NCBI GenBank assembly: GCA_040830705.1
Contig: JBFOME010000008.1
Coordinates: forward strand, 124,001 to 188,000
DNA: 64,000 bases
Direction: 5' to 3'
Source: Ruegeria_C sp040830705
Lineage (GTDB): Bacteria; Pseudomonadota; Alphaproteobacteria; Rhodobacterales; Rhodobacteraceae
Positions within the stretch are counted from its first letter, which is position 1. The number at the start of each line of letters is the position of its first letter. The translations under genes were made by a program, and so were the position numbers. Below are positions 43,516 to 52,786 of this stretch, piece after piece. The notes below the pieces were generated by a model. The model ran no database searches, had not been told where the DNA came from, and saw only the letters and a list, made by a program, of their open reading frames with translations.

Positions 43516-46190
43516 TGGCGTCGCTGAACGTATTGATCCTGGTTTGTCTGGGTTATGTGGTGTTTCTGTTCGGAGTGGCCTTCGCCTCGGACCGGCTGGC
43601 GGCGACCGGGCGTATCCGCTGGTTGCGGTCGCCGTTGATCTACACCCTGTCCCTATCAATCTACTGCACCGCTTGGACGTTTTATGGCGCGGTGGGCTAC
43701 GCGGCGCGTAGCGGGCTGGAGTTCGTAACCATCTATCTGGGGCCGACATTGGTGATGATCGGTTGGTGGTGGGGGCTGCGCAAACTGGTGCGGGTTGGGC
43801 GCAGCCAGCGCGTGACGTCAATCGCCGACCTGATCTCTTCGCGCTTTGGCAAATCGAATGTGCTGGCAATTTGCGTCACGATTCTGGCGGTGATTGCGGT
43901 CACGCCTTACATCGCGCTGCAGCTGCAATCGATCACTCTGTCCTTCTCGATCTTTGCCGATGGCGATCCCGACAGCTTTTACCGCGAAGGGTCCAGTGCG
44001 TTCTGGGTCGCGGCGGGTCTTGCCGTCTTCGCGATCCTGTTCGGCACACGCAACCTCGACGCCAACGAGCGCCACCATGGCGTTGTCATGGCCATCGCGA
44101 TTGAGGCGGTGGTCAAGCTGCTGGCGCTGCTTGCCGTGGGGGTTTTTGTTGTCTGGGGCATCGGCGGCGGGATCGAACCGATCTTGCAACGCATCGACAA
44201 TTCCGAGATCGGGATCTGGACCATAGACAAGGGCCGTTGGGCGACGATCACCTTCCTTGCGGCGGCAGCCTTTGTCTGCCTGCCGCGCATGTTTCAAGTC
44301 ATGGTGGTCGAAAACGACGATGAGAGGCATCTGCGGACGGCGGCCTGGGCCTTTCCGCTCTACCTGCTGTTGATGAGCCTCTTTGTTGTGCCGATTGCGG
44401 TCATCGGCTTGGACCTGATGCCTGCGGGCTCGAACCCCGACCTGTTCGTGTTGACCATTCCATTGGCGCAAGGCGAGGGTGGCCTGGCCATGCTGGCGTT
44501 TCTGGGTGGCTTTTCATCGGCCACGTCGATGGTGATCGTCGCGGCGATGGCGCTGTCCACCATGGTATCGAACCACATCGTGATGCCGATCTGGCTGCAT
44601 TCGCAGGGAGGCGGGGCATCGGTATCGGGCGATGTACGCAATATCGTGCTGTATTCGCGCCGGGTCTCCATCGCAGTGATCATGGCGCTTGGGTATTTCT
44701 ATTTCAGCTTCACCGGCGGCGGCGCGCTGGCGTCAATCGGACTGATTGCCTTTGCGGGCATCGCCCAAATCCTGCCCGCGCTTGTGGGCGGGCTGTTCTG
44801 GCGCGGAGCGACGCGCACCGGGGCGCTGGTTGGGTTGACCATCGGGTTCGTGCTCTGGCTCTATACCTTGCTGCTTCCCGGGATCGGCAGCGGGCTGCTG
44901 CCCGAAAGTGTGACCACTCACGGGCTGTTCGGCCTGCACTGGCTGCGGCCCGATGCGCTGTTCGGCATCGCGGGCATGGACCCGACGGTGCATTCGGTGA
45001 TGTGGTCACTCTCACTCAATACCGTGGCCTTCTGTATCGTTTCGCTGCTGAGTTTTCCTAGCCCTCTGGAGCGCCTTCAGGGCGCGCAATTCGTCAATGT
45101 CTTTGACCATTCCGCCGGCCCGCGCGGCTGGACCGGATCGGTGGCGCAAAGCGAAGACCTGATGATCATGTCCCAGCGTATTCTGGGTGCCCGAGAGGCG
45201 CAGGAGTTCTTTCACACCGAAGCCGTGCAGCAGGGCGGTCGCGGGGTCCTTCCTGAGCCCACACCCGCCTTTCTTGAGCGGCTGGAACGCGAGCTTGGGG
45301 GCTCGGTCGGGGCGGCTGCGGCTCATGCGATGATCGGGCAGATTGTCGGCGGATCCTCAGTATCGGTGCAGGACCTGCTGGCAGTGGCGGATGAATCGGC
45401 GCAACTGATGGAGTATTCCAGCCAGTTGGAGGCAAAGTCCTCCGAACTCAGCCGGACAGCGCGCAAGCTGCGCGAAGCCAACGAAAAGCTGACGCAGATT
45501 TCTCTGCAAAAAGACGCGTTCCTCAGTCAGGTCAGTCATGAATTGCGCACGCCCATGACCTCGATCCGCGCGTTTTCCGAGATTCTGCGGGACACGGATG
45601 GGCTGCTGCCCGCAGACAAGACCCGCTATGCCACGATCATCCATGACGAGGCGCTGCGCTTGACCCGGCTGCTGGATGATCTGCTTGATCTCAGCGTGCT
45701 GGAAAGCGGTCAGGTCAGCTTGAACCTGCGCGACGGGCGGCTGGACGCAGTGTTGGATCGGGCGCTCGACTCGGCGCTTGCGGGCTCCAAGCGCAAGCTG
45801 GTGGTGAAACGCCAGAAATCGACGGAACGCATCGTCTTGCGCACCGATCTGGACCGGCTTGGGCAGGTTTTTATTAATCTGATCGCAAACGCGCAGAAAT
45901 ACTGTGATGCACGCGATCCGGTGCTGACGATTTCGGTGCATGATGTGGGTGGCCAGGCGGTCGTGGATTTCGTTGACAATGGCAGCGGCATCCCAACGCA
46001 AGCACAATCAATGGTTTTCGAGAAGTTTGCGCGTGTCAGTTCCGAAAAAGCCGGTGGTGCGGGGCTGGGACTGGCGATCTGTCGCGAGATCATGCAGCGG
46101 CTTGGTGGTAACGTGACCTATCTGACCGGGCAAAACGGTGCCGCTTTCCGTGTGAGCCTGGCAACCAATCAGGAAATGGCAGCAGAGTAG
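43515..46190 (+). CDS. Sodium/solute symporter-fused sensor histidine kinase (PutP-HK, CbrA-like)
   Basis: The 891-residue protein has an N-terminal SSS transporter-like domain of about 12-13 helices (residues 5-510), a cytoplasmic linker, a coiled coil near 635-665, and a kinase core. H675 in SHELRTPM is the phospho-acceptor, N792 lies in the N-box, and DNGSGIP and GAGLGLAI form the ATP lid. Kinases of this design (CbrA, CrbS) couple solute sensing or transport to carbon and acetate regulation. The response regulator two genes upstream is the likely partner. A GGGFSSATSM-type motif in the transporter domain is intact. Confidence 0.93.
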   Translation: MASLNVLILVCLGYVVFLFGVAFASDRLAATGRIRWLRSPLIYTLSLSIYCTAWTFYGAVGYAARSGLEFVTIYLGPTLVMIGWWWGLRKLVRVGRSQRVTSIADLISSRFGKSNVLAICVTILAVIAVTPYIALQLQSITLSFSIFADGDPDSFYREGSSAFWVAAGLAVFAILFGTRNLDANERHHGVVMAIAIEAVVKLLALLAVGVFVVWGIGGGIEPILQRIDNSEIGIWTIDKGRWATITFLAAAAFVCLPRMFQVMVVENDDERHLRTAAWAFPLYLLLMSLFVVPIAVIGLDLMPAGSNPDLFVLTIPLAQGEGGLAMLAFLGGFSSATSMVIVAAMALSTMVSNHIVMPIWLHSQGGGASVSGDVRNIVLYSRRVSIAVIMALGYFYFSFTGGGALASIGLIAFAGIAQILPALVGGLFWRGATRTGALVGLTIGFVLWLYTLLLPGIGSGLLPESVTTHGLFGLHWLRPDALFGIAGMDPTVHSVMWSLSLNTVAFCIVSLLSFPSPLERLQGAQFVNVFDHSAGPRGWTGSVAQSEDLMIMSQRILGAREAQEFFHTEAVQQGGRGVLPEPTPAFLERLERELGGSVGAAAAHAMIGQIVGGSSVSVQDLLAVADESAQLMEYSSQLEAKSSELSRTARKLREANEKLTQISLQKDAFLSQVSHELRTPMTSIRAFSEILRDTDGLLPADKTRYATIIHDEALRLTRLLDDLLDLSVLESGQVSLNLRDGRLDAVLDRALDSALAGSKRKLVVKRQKSTERIVLRTDLDRLGQVFINLIANAQKYCDARDPVLTISVHDVGGQAVVDFVDNGSGIPTQAQSMVFEKFARVSSEKAGGAGLGLAICREIMQRLGGNVTYLTGQNGAAFRVSLATNQEMAAE

Positions 46191-46264
46191 GGCTGGCGTA
46201 AGGGTTTGGTAAGGCGTTCTGCCTAAACCGGAATGATGGTGCAGTCGGACAGGCAGACGATCCC

Positions 46265-47359
46265 GTGAACTCAGATCCTCGCGACACGGGTACCGCGATG
46301 GCGCGCAAGATTGCGCAGGCAGGCAAGGGTGCGATGCAAACCACCCGTCCGCTGCTGCGCGCCTTGCGACGCGGGTTGGCCCAGGCCTCGGCTGGTGTCT
46401 CGGGCCCGGCGATGGCGGTGATCGGCGCGACCGAAAACAGCCATCCGCGCGATCTGCTTGCCGCCCATCTGCAGGATCAACACTTAATGTTGGTGCTGTT
46501 TGAACCCGGTGGGCTAACCGCAGCGCTCTGTTTTGACCGCAGGGCAACCGCAGCGATGATCCGCCATCAGACTATGGGCGAGGTCGGCACGCAGCCGCCC
46601 GATGATCGCCCGTTCACAGACACGGACGCGGCTCTGATGGCACCGCTGGCCGAACGCTTTCTGGCCGAGGTTAGTGGCCTGCTGGGCGAGAGAGAGGATT
46701 GGTTGGCCTTAAGCAGCTATCGATTCGAAAGCCGGCAGAAAAACCTCTCTGACCTGGTTTTGATGTTGGGTCAGGAACAATATCGCCTCTGTGATCTGGT
46801 CGTCGATATCGGGCACGGGGCCTGCCAGGGGCAGATCACGGTGGTGTTAGCGGATCATCCGGCAGAGCAGGGGGGCGATCCTGACGACGTCTCCTTCCAA
46901 CCCGTAGGGTTGGAACGTAACTTCGGCCTCATGCGGACCGAATTGCGGGTGGTGCTGACCCGGTTGCATGTCCCTCTGTCCACTCTGTCGGGATTGCAAG
47001 TCGGAGATACGTTGCCGCTGCCCCCTTGCCCTCTTGAAGAGGCCGAGGTGCTGACTATTGATGGGCAGGCTATCGCAAGGGCGCGACTGGGCCAGTGCCG
47101 GGGATTGCGGGCCCTGCGTATGAATGAGACACGGCCCGATCTGGAATCCGAGCCAGCCGCCGCCGAGGTTTTCGACGACATCTCGGGGGCTGAACGAAAT
47201 TCAAATGCACCAACCGCACTCGCGCCACCAATAACCGAACACACTACAATCAGCGCGACCGCCCCGGCCAAACCGGAAGGCCAGCCCGTTGGCACAGAAA
47301 TCGCGCCTCAAGCCCTGACGCCGAATCGCGGGGATGGCGAGGTTGCACCCCGTTCCTGA
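46265..47359 (+). CDS. FliM/FliN family C-ring-type protein (orphan)
   Basis: The 364-residue protein has an N-terminal FliM-middle-like region (LLRALRRGLAQAS, then PFTDTDAALMAPLAERFLAE) and a SpoA/FliN-like domain around residues 225-285 (LSTLSGLQVGDTLPLP, IDGQAIARARLGQCRG). A disordered Ala/Pro/Thr-rich tail of about 75 residues follows. Such proteins act in flagellar motor switching or type III secretion rings, but no other flagellar gene is in this window. The GTG start at 46265 is uncertain; an ATG at 46298 is the alternative. It follows the kinase by 74 bp. Confidence 0.75.
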   Translation: MNSDPRDTGTAMARKIAQAGKGAMQTTRPLLRALRRGLAQASAGVSGPAMAVIGATENSHPRDLLAAHLQDQHLMLVLFEPGGLTAALCFDRRATAAMIRHQTMGEVGTQPPDDRPFTDTDAALMAPLAERFLAEVSGLLGEREDWLALSSYRFESRQKNLSDLVLMLGQEQYRLCDLVVDIGHGACQGQITVVLADHPAEQGGDPDDVSFQPVGLERNFGLMRTELRVVLTRLHVPLSTLSGLQVGDTLPLPPCPLEEAEVLTIDGQAIARARLGQCRGLRALRMNETRPDLESEPAAAEVFDDISGAERNSNAPTALAPPITEHTTISATAPAKPEGQPVGTEIAPQALTPNRGDGEVAPRS

Positions 47360-47376
47360 GAGCCGTTGGGTGGAAA

Positions 47377-47817
47377 CTAGTTGGTCTCTGGCGCAGCTTC
47401 GCAAAGCGCTTCGAGCGTCGGACGCAGGCCGTCGAGCTGGTATCCGGCGCTTTGGGTTTGCGACAGGATCTCATCCGGCGTCCGCGACGGGCATTGTCCC
47501 AGCGCCCAGACCACCGAACAGCGTGTTCCTGAGGCGCAATAGGCCAGTACCGGGCCGGAGCTGGCCTCGGCCAGTGCCATTTGTCGAGCGACATTTTCCG
47601 GCGTCATGGTCTGATGGGTGAGCTCCAGTACTTCGAACTCCAGCCCTGCTGCGCGTACGGCCTCGGCAATGGCATCGGCCTGATGGCTTGCGGGTACTTC
47701 GGCATTGGGACGATTGCAGATGACGCGCGTAAAGCCCGCCTCGGCAATGGCGGGCACATCCTCGGCCGAGATCTGCGGCGAGACGGCATAGCGTGGTGTG
47801 ATCGGTCGAATATCCAT
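47377..47817 (-). CDS. TIGR01244-type sulfurtransferase/phosphatase (DUF442 family)
   Basis: The 146-residue protein has a dual-specificity-phosphatase-like fold with the loop YCASGTRCSVVWAL (CX5R type) and the N-terminal PITPRYAVSPQIS typical of DUF442. Relatives such as the Blh N-terminal domain are linked to sulfide or sulfur-carrier chemistry. It stands alone, convergent with the FliM/FliN-type gene. Confidence 0.85.
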   Translation of the reverse strand: MDIRPITPRYAVSPQISAEDVPAIAEAGFTRVICNRPNAEVPASHQADAIAEAVRAAGLEFEVLELTHQTMTPENVARQMALAEASSGPVLAYCASGTRCSVVWALGQCPSRTPDEILSQTQSAGYQLDGLRPTLEALCEAAPETN

Positions 47818-48158
47818 GCCCCGTTCCTATGTGTCGGCGGCCCGCCTGTCCAGTCGGTGACCCCCAGTGGGCAAACTAAACAGGCAGCCTAAAGACCGTG
47901 CCGCGCAGTTTGGGTGCCGCTGGATCCTACCTACGGTACATTTTTTGAGCACCAGGAAAGCGCCCGAGAGCATGAAGTTTGATCACAATCAAGGCGCGGC
48001 CCGACAAAGGATGCCAGAATACAAGGCGTAACGGCGAAAAACTGCTGCTATCTTCGGCTATGAAGGGAGTGTTGCGTAAAATTCATCCAATCACCCTTGG
48101 GTTTTTCTTCACGTTGTTACAATTCTGAGTAGAATGCTTCTCATAGGGAGGACCGACA
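47818..48158. other. 341-bp intergenic region, no gene seen
   Basis: No supported frame and no strong hairpin. The right part becomes AT-rich (TTGGGTTTTTCTTCACG), consistent with a promoter for the 71-residue protein at 48159. Confidence 0.35.
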
Positions 48159-48374
48159 ATGACTGCTCAAGAGCTGATACTGGAAGCGGAACGTCTCGAA
48201 AAGCAAATCGCAGGAGAATCCTTTGACGGACGGTTGCGCCTTCAACCTGCCCTGCATGCGGTGATCCGCCGTATGGCAGAAGAAGGAGCTAGGGTGCCCA
48301 AGCGCCTGCGCCGTCTTGATGCGCATCTTTGCGATGAACTCATCGAAGCCCGTTTCGACAATATGCCAGTTTGA
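48159..48374 (+). CDS. Conserved small helical protein
   Basis: The 71-residue soluble protein is predicted helical and rich in Arg/Glu (LEAERLEKQIAGESFDGRLR, MAEEGARVPKRLRRLDAHLC). It lacks known motifs. A very good RBS (AGGGAGGA) 7 bases before the ATG and normal codon use support it as real. Function unknown; a small regulatory or adaptor protein is possible. Confidence 0.65.
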   Translation: MTAQELILEAERLEKQIAGESFDGRLRLQPALHAVIRRMAEEGARVPKRLRRLDAHLCDELIEARFDNMPV

Positions 48375-48397
48375 GGGAAGCCACCCTAGGGCGGCCC

Positions 48398-48616
48398 TCA
48401 GCCCAGCGAAATCCCGACGATGACGGCCATCAGGCCCAGCACTGACAAAAACAGCGCGCCCAGGTTCCAGGGTAAAACCGCCTGAACTGCGGCGCGTAGC
48501 TCTTCATCGCTCAGCCCGGAGCGGCGGGCTTTGTGAACGCGAAGGATGCACCAGACCAGGCCAGCTAACCCAGCCAGCGAAATGGTCGTGCCGACCCAAA
48601 CAACAATATCGAACAT
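48398..48616 (-). CDS. Small two-helix membrane protein
   Basis: The 72-residue protein has two hydrophobic helices (about 4-26 and 49-70) joined by a charged loop, RVHKARRSGLSDEELRA. The ATG at 48616 is chosen because the longer frame to 48886 overlaps gapR in antisense. It resembles small uncharacterised Rhodobacterales inner-membrane proteins. Function unknown. Confidence 0.6.
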   Translation of the reverse strand: MFDIVVWVGTTISLAGLAGLVWCILRVHKARRSGLSDEELRAAVQAVLPWNLGALFLSVLGLMAVIVGISLG

Positions 48617-48772
48617 GATGGTCTCGCGCTTGCCGCTTCTGGCGGCAGGGGTTAGCGGATTGGTACCTAATACGCAACTGCCTGCACAGGCAGCAATGGG
48701 CGCTTGCGGCAGATGCAGCGGCACGCTATCCCGCCCCTCGCACATCAATTGCAGCCCGACGGAGAAATACTT

Positions 48773-49033
48773 ATGGACGAGTCCCAGGCCGAAGCCAACT
48801 ACCGCGTCACCGCAGGCGAACTGCGCCAGTTCATTGAGCGGTTCGAGCGGCTTGAAGCCGAGAAGAAGGATATCGCCGAACAGCAAAAGGAGGTCATGGC
48901 CGAGGCAAAAGCGCGGGGCTATGACACCAAGGTGATGCGAAAGGTGGTCGCGCTGCGCAAGCGCGACAAGGATGATGTCGCCGAAGAAGAGGCGGTGTTG
49001 GAGATGTATAAAGAAGCGCTGGGCATGAATTGA
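48773..49033 (+). CDS. gapR: GapR family DNA-binding protein (DUF2312)
   Basis: The 86-residue protein matches the DUF2312/GapR pattern: GELRQFIERFERLEAEKKDI, EVMAEAKARGYDTKVMRKVV and ALRKRDKDD. Caulobacter GapR is a tetrameric clamp that binds overtwisted DNA ahead of replication forks and transcription and helps gyrase and topo IV. The ATG at 48773 has GGAG 9 bases upstream, and the longer frame is rejected. Length is nearly identical to Caulobacter GapR. Confidence 0.9.
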   Translation: MDESQAEANYRVTAGELRQFIERFERLEAEKKDIAEQQKEVMAEAKARGYDTKVMRKVVALRKRDKDDVAEEEAVLEMYKEALGMN

Positions 49034-49196
49034 TACCAGTGCGTCCGGCCGGTTTGGGCTATGATCGAGCCCGACGCGCTGGCTCTGGGTGCCATGAGCT
49101 TTGTTGCATATCGCTCAGATGCTCCGTTATCACGTTGACACCAGACAACCAGATCAAACCACAATGGGTTCGGCTAGCCGGACCAAGGAGGAAACC

Positions 49197-49646
49197 ATGA
49201 GCCTGACCGTCTATCTTTCGGGTGAGATTCACACCGACTGGCGCGAGCAGATCATCGAGGGGGCCTATGGGCTGGACGTGCATTTCGAAAGCCCGGTGAC
49301 CGATCACGCGGCCTCGGATGATTGCGGTGTGGCGATTCTGGGTGAGGAGCCGAACAAGTATTGGCACGATCACAAGGGGGCGATGGTCAATGCAATCCGA
49401 ACCCGCAAGGGCATTGCCGGGGCGGACGTGGTCGTGGTGCGGTTTGGAGAAAAATACAAGCAGTGGAACGCGGCCTTCGACGCGGGATATGCTGCGGCAC
49501 TTGGCAAGTCGATCATTGTCTTGAACCCGCCGGAACATCAGCACGCGCTGAAAGAGGTGCACGCCGCTGCCCTGGCCGTCGCCGAAGAACCAGCGCAAGT
49601 GGTAGAGATTTTGCGCTATGTCTTGACTGGAAAGCTGCCGGGCTAG
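49197..49646 (+). CDS. YtoQ family protein
   Basis: The 149-residue protein starts MSLTVYLSGEIHTDWREQII and contains CGVAILGEE, NAIRTRKGIAGADVVVVRFG and YKQWNAAFDAGYAAALGK. This is a nucleoside-2-deoxyribosyltransferase-like fold characteristic of the YtoQ family. Activity is not established. RBS AAGGAGG is well placed, and the start is fixed by it. Confidence 0.88.
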   Translation: MSLTVYLSGEIHTDWREQIIEGAYGLDVHFESPVTDHAASDDCGVAILGEEPNKYWHDHKGAMVNAIRTRKGIAGADVVVVRFGEKYKQWNAAFDAGYAAALGKSIIVLNPPEHQHALKEVHAAALAVAEEPAQVVEILRYVLTGKLPG

Positions 49647-49735
49647 GAAACGCAGCCTCACCCGGGCATCTGATCTCGTGGATAACCACGGCCGCCCCAC
49701 TTTCCGCATAAGTGGAGCGGCGCACCGCAAATGGG

Positions 49736-50434
49736 TCAATCGCGCGGCGGCGTGACCAGGCCTTTTTGTACGGCAGGGCGGGCGAGGAAACGGTCGAGGT
49801 AACTCACCACGTTCTTGTTGGCGTGCCAGCCAACGATCTCTTGCGCGCCGTAAAACTCCAGGCCGCGTAACCAAGGGGCAATGGCAATGTCTGCGATGGA
49901 ATAGTCGCCGGCGATCCAGTCGCGATCTGCCAATTGCCCGTCCACCACTGCAAGCAATCGCATGGCCTCGGCGATGTAACGCTCACGCGGACGCGGATCC
50001 TCTATCTGGGCGCCTGCGAACTTGTGGAAATAGCCAAGTTGCCCGAACATTGGCCCGATGCCGCCCATCTGGAACATCAGCCATTGAGTGATCTGCGCTT
50101 TCTCTGACGCGGTCTTGCCGATGAGCTTTCCTGTCTTTTCGCCCAGATACAGCAGGATCGCGCCGCTCTCGAACAGTTGCAATGGCGTGCCATCGGGACC
50201 GTGCGGGTCGATGATGGCGGGGATCTTGTTGTTGGGGTTCAGCGACAGGAACTCGGGGCTTTTGACATCGGCGTCGGCCAGCGTGACCTTGTGCGCCTCA
50301 TAGGGCAGCCCGACTTCTTCCAGCATGATCGAGGCCTTCACGCCGTTTGGCGTGGGGAAAGAATAGAGTTGCAGCACTTCCGGGTTCTGCGGCGGCCATT
50401 TCCGGGTAATCGGAAAAGAGGAAAGATCGGGCAT
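49736..50434 (-). CDS. Glutathione S-transferase family protein (YfcG/nu-class like)
   Basis: The 232-residue protein has the nu-class glutathione site pattern LQLYSFPTPNGVKASIMLEE and NPNNKIPAI, a short N-terminal extension, and a C-terminal helical domain with DYSIADIAIAPWLRG. These enzymes typically act as disulfide reductases. It parallels yghU at 6711-7589 but lacks the longer YghU insertions, so it is a distant paralogue. It stands alone. Confidence 0.9.
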   Translation of the reverse strand: MPDLSSFPITRKWPPQNPEVLQLYSFPTPNGVKASIMLEEVGLPYEAHKVTLADADVKSPEFLSLNPNNKIPAIIDPHGPDGTPLQLFESGAILLYLGEKTGKLIGKTASEKAQITQWLMFQMGGIGPMFGQLGYFHKFAGAQIEDPRPRERYIAEAMRLLAVVDGQLADRDWIAGDYSIADIAIAPWLRGLEFYGAQEIVGWHANKNVVSYLDRFLARPAVQKGLVTPPRD

Positions 50435-50746
50435 GGGTCACTCCGTTGTGTTCAGGTTCAATACATAAGCTCTGTGAAGATGGCGAACAGACAGAATCCT
50501 TCCGGTTCCAGGCACAGCCGATGTGTGATGGTGAACAGAGAGGTGCAGCGCGCAGGTTGTGGTGGCGCCAAACAAACCGCGATTGCTCAGTTGGCATGTT
50601 GCCAAATGGGTCCGTCTGCGCGGCTGAGGATTGCGGGGAACAAGCATGGAATCGTTACCTAGACCCGATCATGCTTTTGCTTGATGATCCGCCGCGACCC
50701 GGCACCCGAATGCGCGGGCGTAACGCGATAAGTATTGGAGTTGCAC
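50435..50746. other. 312-bp intergenic region, no gene seen
   Basis: No supported gene. Two similar phrases, GATGGCGAACAGACAG and GATGGTGAACAGAGAG, occur about 50 bp apart, of unknown meaning. The region should contain promoters for the GST and the MscS channel. Confidence 0.35.
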
Positions 50747-51553
50747 GTGGAAGAACTACTCACCCAGACAGATTTCGTCTGGCCAATGATACTGAATGCA
50801 GCCAAGGCCTTAGCTGTCCTCATCGTTGGCTGGATGGTGGCCGGCGGCATCGGCGGCATGGTGCGCCGAAAGGTCAACTCGACGCCACATATCGATCCCA
50901 CGCTGGGGAACTTCCTGGCGAGCATGGTCAAATGGGCGCTTTTGGCGATGGTCATTGTGGCCGTGCTGGGCATCTTCGGGATCGAGGCGACCAGCATCGT
51001 CGCGGTTCTCGGTGCCGCCTCGCTGGCTATCGGCCTGGCCCTGCAAGGCACGCTCAGCGATCTCGCAGCGGGTGTGATGATCGTGATCTTCCGGCCTTAC
51101 AAGCTGGGTCAATATGTCGATATCGGCGGTACCGCAGGCACAGTCCAGGAGGTCAATCTGTTCACTACCGAACTGGTGACGCCCGACAACGTGCAGATCA
51201 TCGTGCCGAACGGGCAGGCCTGGGGGTCGATCATCATCAACTATTCGGCGCATGACACTCGCCGGGTCGATTTGGTCTTTGGCATCGACTATGGCGACAA
51301 CGCGGATGCGGCCATGAAGATTATTCTGGATACCGCGCAGGCTGATGGCCGGGTTCTGTCCGATCCGGAGCCTTGGGTGCGGGTCACCAATCTGGGCGAT
51401 AGCTCGGTCGATCTGACAGCGCGGCTTTGGTGCAATGCGGCGGATTACTGGGATTTGAAATTTGCTCTGACCCAGAATGTGAAAGAGGCGTTTGACGCAC
51501 AGGGCATTTCGATTCCCTATCCGCATTCCGTGGAAATCCACAAAGAAGCGTGA
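50747..51553 (+). CDS. Mechanosensitive ion channel family protein (MscS type)
   Basis: The 268-residue channel has three N-terminal helices; the pore-lining third helix contains GAASLAIGLALQGTLSDLAAG, the MscS hallmark. A cytoplasmic beta/alpha domain follows (FRPYKLGQYVDIGGTAGTV, PNGQAWGSIIIN). It relieves turgor on osmotic down-shock. The GTG at 50747 is preferred because GGAG lies 6 bases upstream; the TTG at 50735 has none. A strong terminator follows. Confidence 0.93.
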   Translation: MEELLTQTDFVWPMILNAAKALAVLIVGWMVAGGIGGMVRRKVNSTPHIDPTLGNFLASMVKWALLAMVIVAVLGIFGIEATSIVAVLGAASLAIGLALQGTLSDLAAGVMIVIFRPYKLGQYVDIGGTAGTVQEVNLFTTELVTPDNVQIIVPNGQAWGSIIINYSAHDTRRVDLVFGIDYGDNADAAMKIILDTAQADGRVLSDPEPWVRVTNLGDSSVDLTARLWCNAADYWDLKFALTQNVKEAFDAQGISIPYPHSVEIHKEA

Positions 51554-51579
51554 AGGTCGGTCAGTTCCCGCGATCAATG

Positions 51580-51609
51580 AAAACGCCGCGCATTGCGCGG
51601 CGTTTTTTT
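51580..51609 (+). terminator. Rho-independent terminator after the MscS gene
   Basis: A 12-bp stem AAAACGCCGCGC/GCGCGGCGTTTT with an ATT loop is followed by further T residues. It lies in the convergent gap before ald and may serve both strands. Confidence 0.92.
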
Positions 51610-51615
51610 GCAGTT

Positions 51616-52734
51616 TCAGGATTTCACGGCGACGGTTGGGGAAACCACATCGATTCCCAGCGCTCTGCCGACCGCGTAGTAGGTCAACTGACCAGCGTGC
51701 ACGTTCAGTCCGTTCAACAAATGCGGATCATCCAGGCAGGCCTGTTTCCAGCCCTTGTCGGCCAAGGCCAGCAGGAACGGCATGGTCGCGTTGCCCAGCG
51801 CAATGGTCGAGGTCCGAGCCACCGCGCCCGGCATATTGGCCACGCAATAATGCATAATGCCGTCCACGTCATAGATCGGGTCAGCATGGGTTGTGGCGCG
51901 CGACGTCTCGAAACAGCCGCCCTGGTCGATCGCCACATCCACGATGGCCGCACCTGGTTTCATCTCTGATAGCTGCGCCTTCGTGATCAGTTTGGGCGCT
52001 GCCGCACCGGGGATCAAAACCGCGCCGATCACCATATCGGCCTGACGTACCAGTTCGATGGTCGAGCCGGCAGTGGAATACTGGTTCTTGAAGGTGCCAC
52101 CGAAGACATCATCAAGGTATTTCAGCCGGTTCAGCGAACGGTCCAGCACGGTCACGTCCGCGCCCATTCCTGCCGCGATCCGCGCCGCATGGGTGCCGAC
52201 GACACCGCCGCCGATCACCACGACCCGCGCCGGACCAACACCGGGCACGCCGCCCATCAGCACACCCCGACCGCCATTTGCCTTTTGCAGGGTCCAGGCG
52301 CCCACCTGAGGCGCCAACCGCCCGGCGACCTCGGACATCGGGGCAAGCAGGGGCAGGCCACCGACATCGTCGGTTACTGTCTCATAGGCAATTGCGGTGC
52401 AGCCAGAAGCCAGCAGATCATGCGTCTGATCCGGATCGGGTGCCAGATGCAGATAGGTGAACAGCAGTTGCCCTTCGCGCAGCATCTTGCGCTCGATCGC
52501 CTGTGGCTCCTTGACCTTCACGATCATGTCCGCTGTTGCAAACACCTCTTCTGCCGTATCCAAGATCCGCGCGCCCGCCGCCACGTAATCGGCGTCCTCG
52601 AACCCGGATCCGGCCCCGGCGTTGGTTTCGATCACGACTTCATGGCCATGTTGCACCGCCTCATGGGCGGCGTTTGGTGTCATGCCGACGCGGAATTCCT
52701 GCGGTTTGATCTCTTTTGGGCACCCGATTTTCAT
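51616..52734 (-). CDS. ald: Alanine dehydrogenase
   Basis: The 372-residue NAD-dependent enzyme interconverts alanine and pyruvate plus ammonium. It has the N-terminal KEIKPQEFRVGMTP, the active-site YLHLAPD region, the Rossmann loop GGGVVGTHAARIAAGMGADV, and a C-terminal domain with DQGGCFETSR. Length is canonical. The RBS GGGAGAG lies just upstream. It is divergent from an Lrp-type regulator that probably controls it. Confidence 0.96.
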   Translation of the reverse strand: MKIGCPKEIKPQEFRVGMTPNAAHEAVQHGHEVVIETNAGAGSGFEDADYVAAGARILDTAEEVFATADMIVKVKEPQAIERKMLREGQLLFTYLHLAPDPDQTHDLLASGCTAIAYETVTDDVGGLPLLAPMSEVAGRLAPQVGAWTLQKANGGRGVLMGGVPGVGPARVVVIGGGVVGTHAARIAAGMGADVTVLDRSLNRLKYLDDVFGGTFKNQYSTAGSTIELVRQADMVIGAVLIPGAAAPKLITKAQLSEMKPGAAIVDVAIDQGGCFETSRATTHADPIYDVDGIMHYCVANMPGAVARTSTIALGNATMPFLLALADKGWKQACLDDPHLLNGLNVHAGQLTYYAVGRALGIDVVSPTVAVKS

Positions 52735-52740
52735 TGCTTC

Positions 52741-52786
52741 TCTCCCAATTCATAAACTGCCTAAAATATGAGCACATTTTGGGAGA
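52741..52786. promoter_or_regulatory. Inverted repeat in the ald/Lrp divergent promoter
   Basis: TCTCCCAA (52741-52748) and TTGGGAGA (52779-52786) form a perfect 8-bp inverted repeat across an AT-rich spacer that also contains AAAATATGAGCACATTTT. The left arm coincides with the ald ribosome-binding site, so part of the symmetry may be coincidental. It is a candidate operator for the Lrp protein. Confidence 0.4.
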
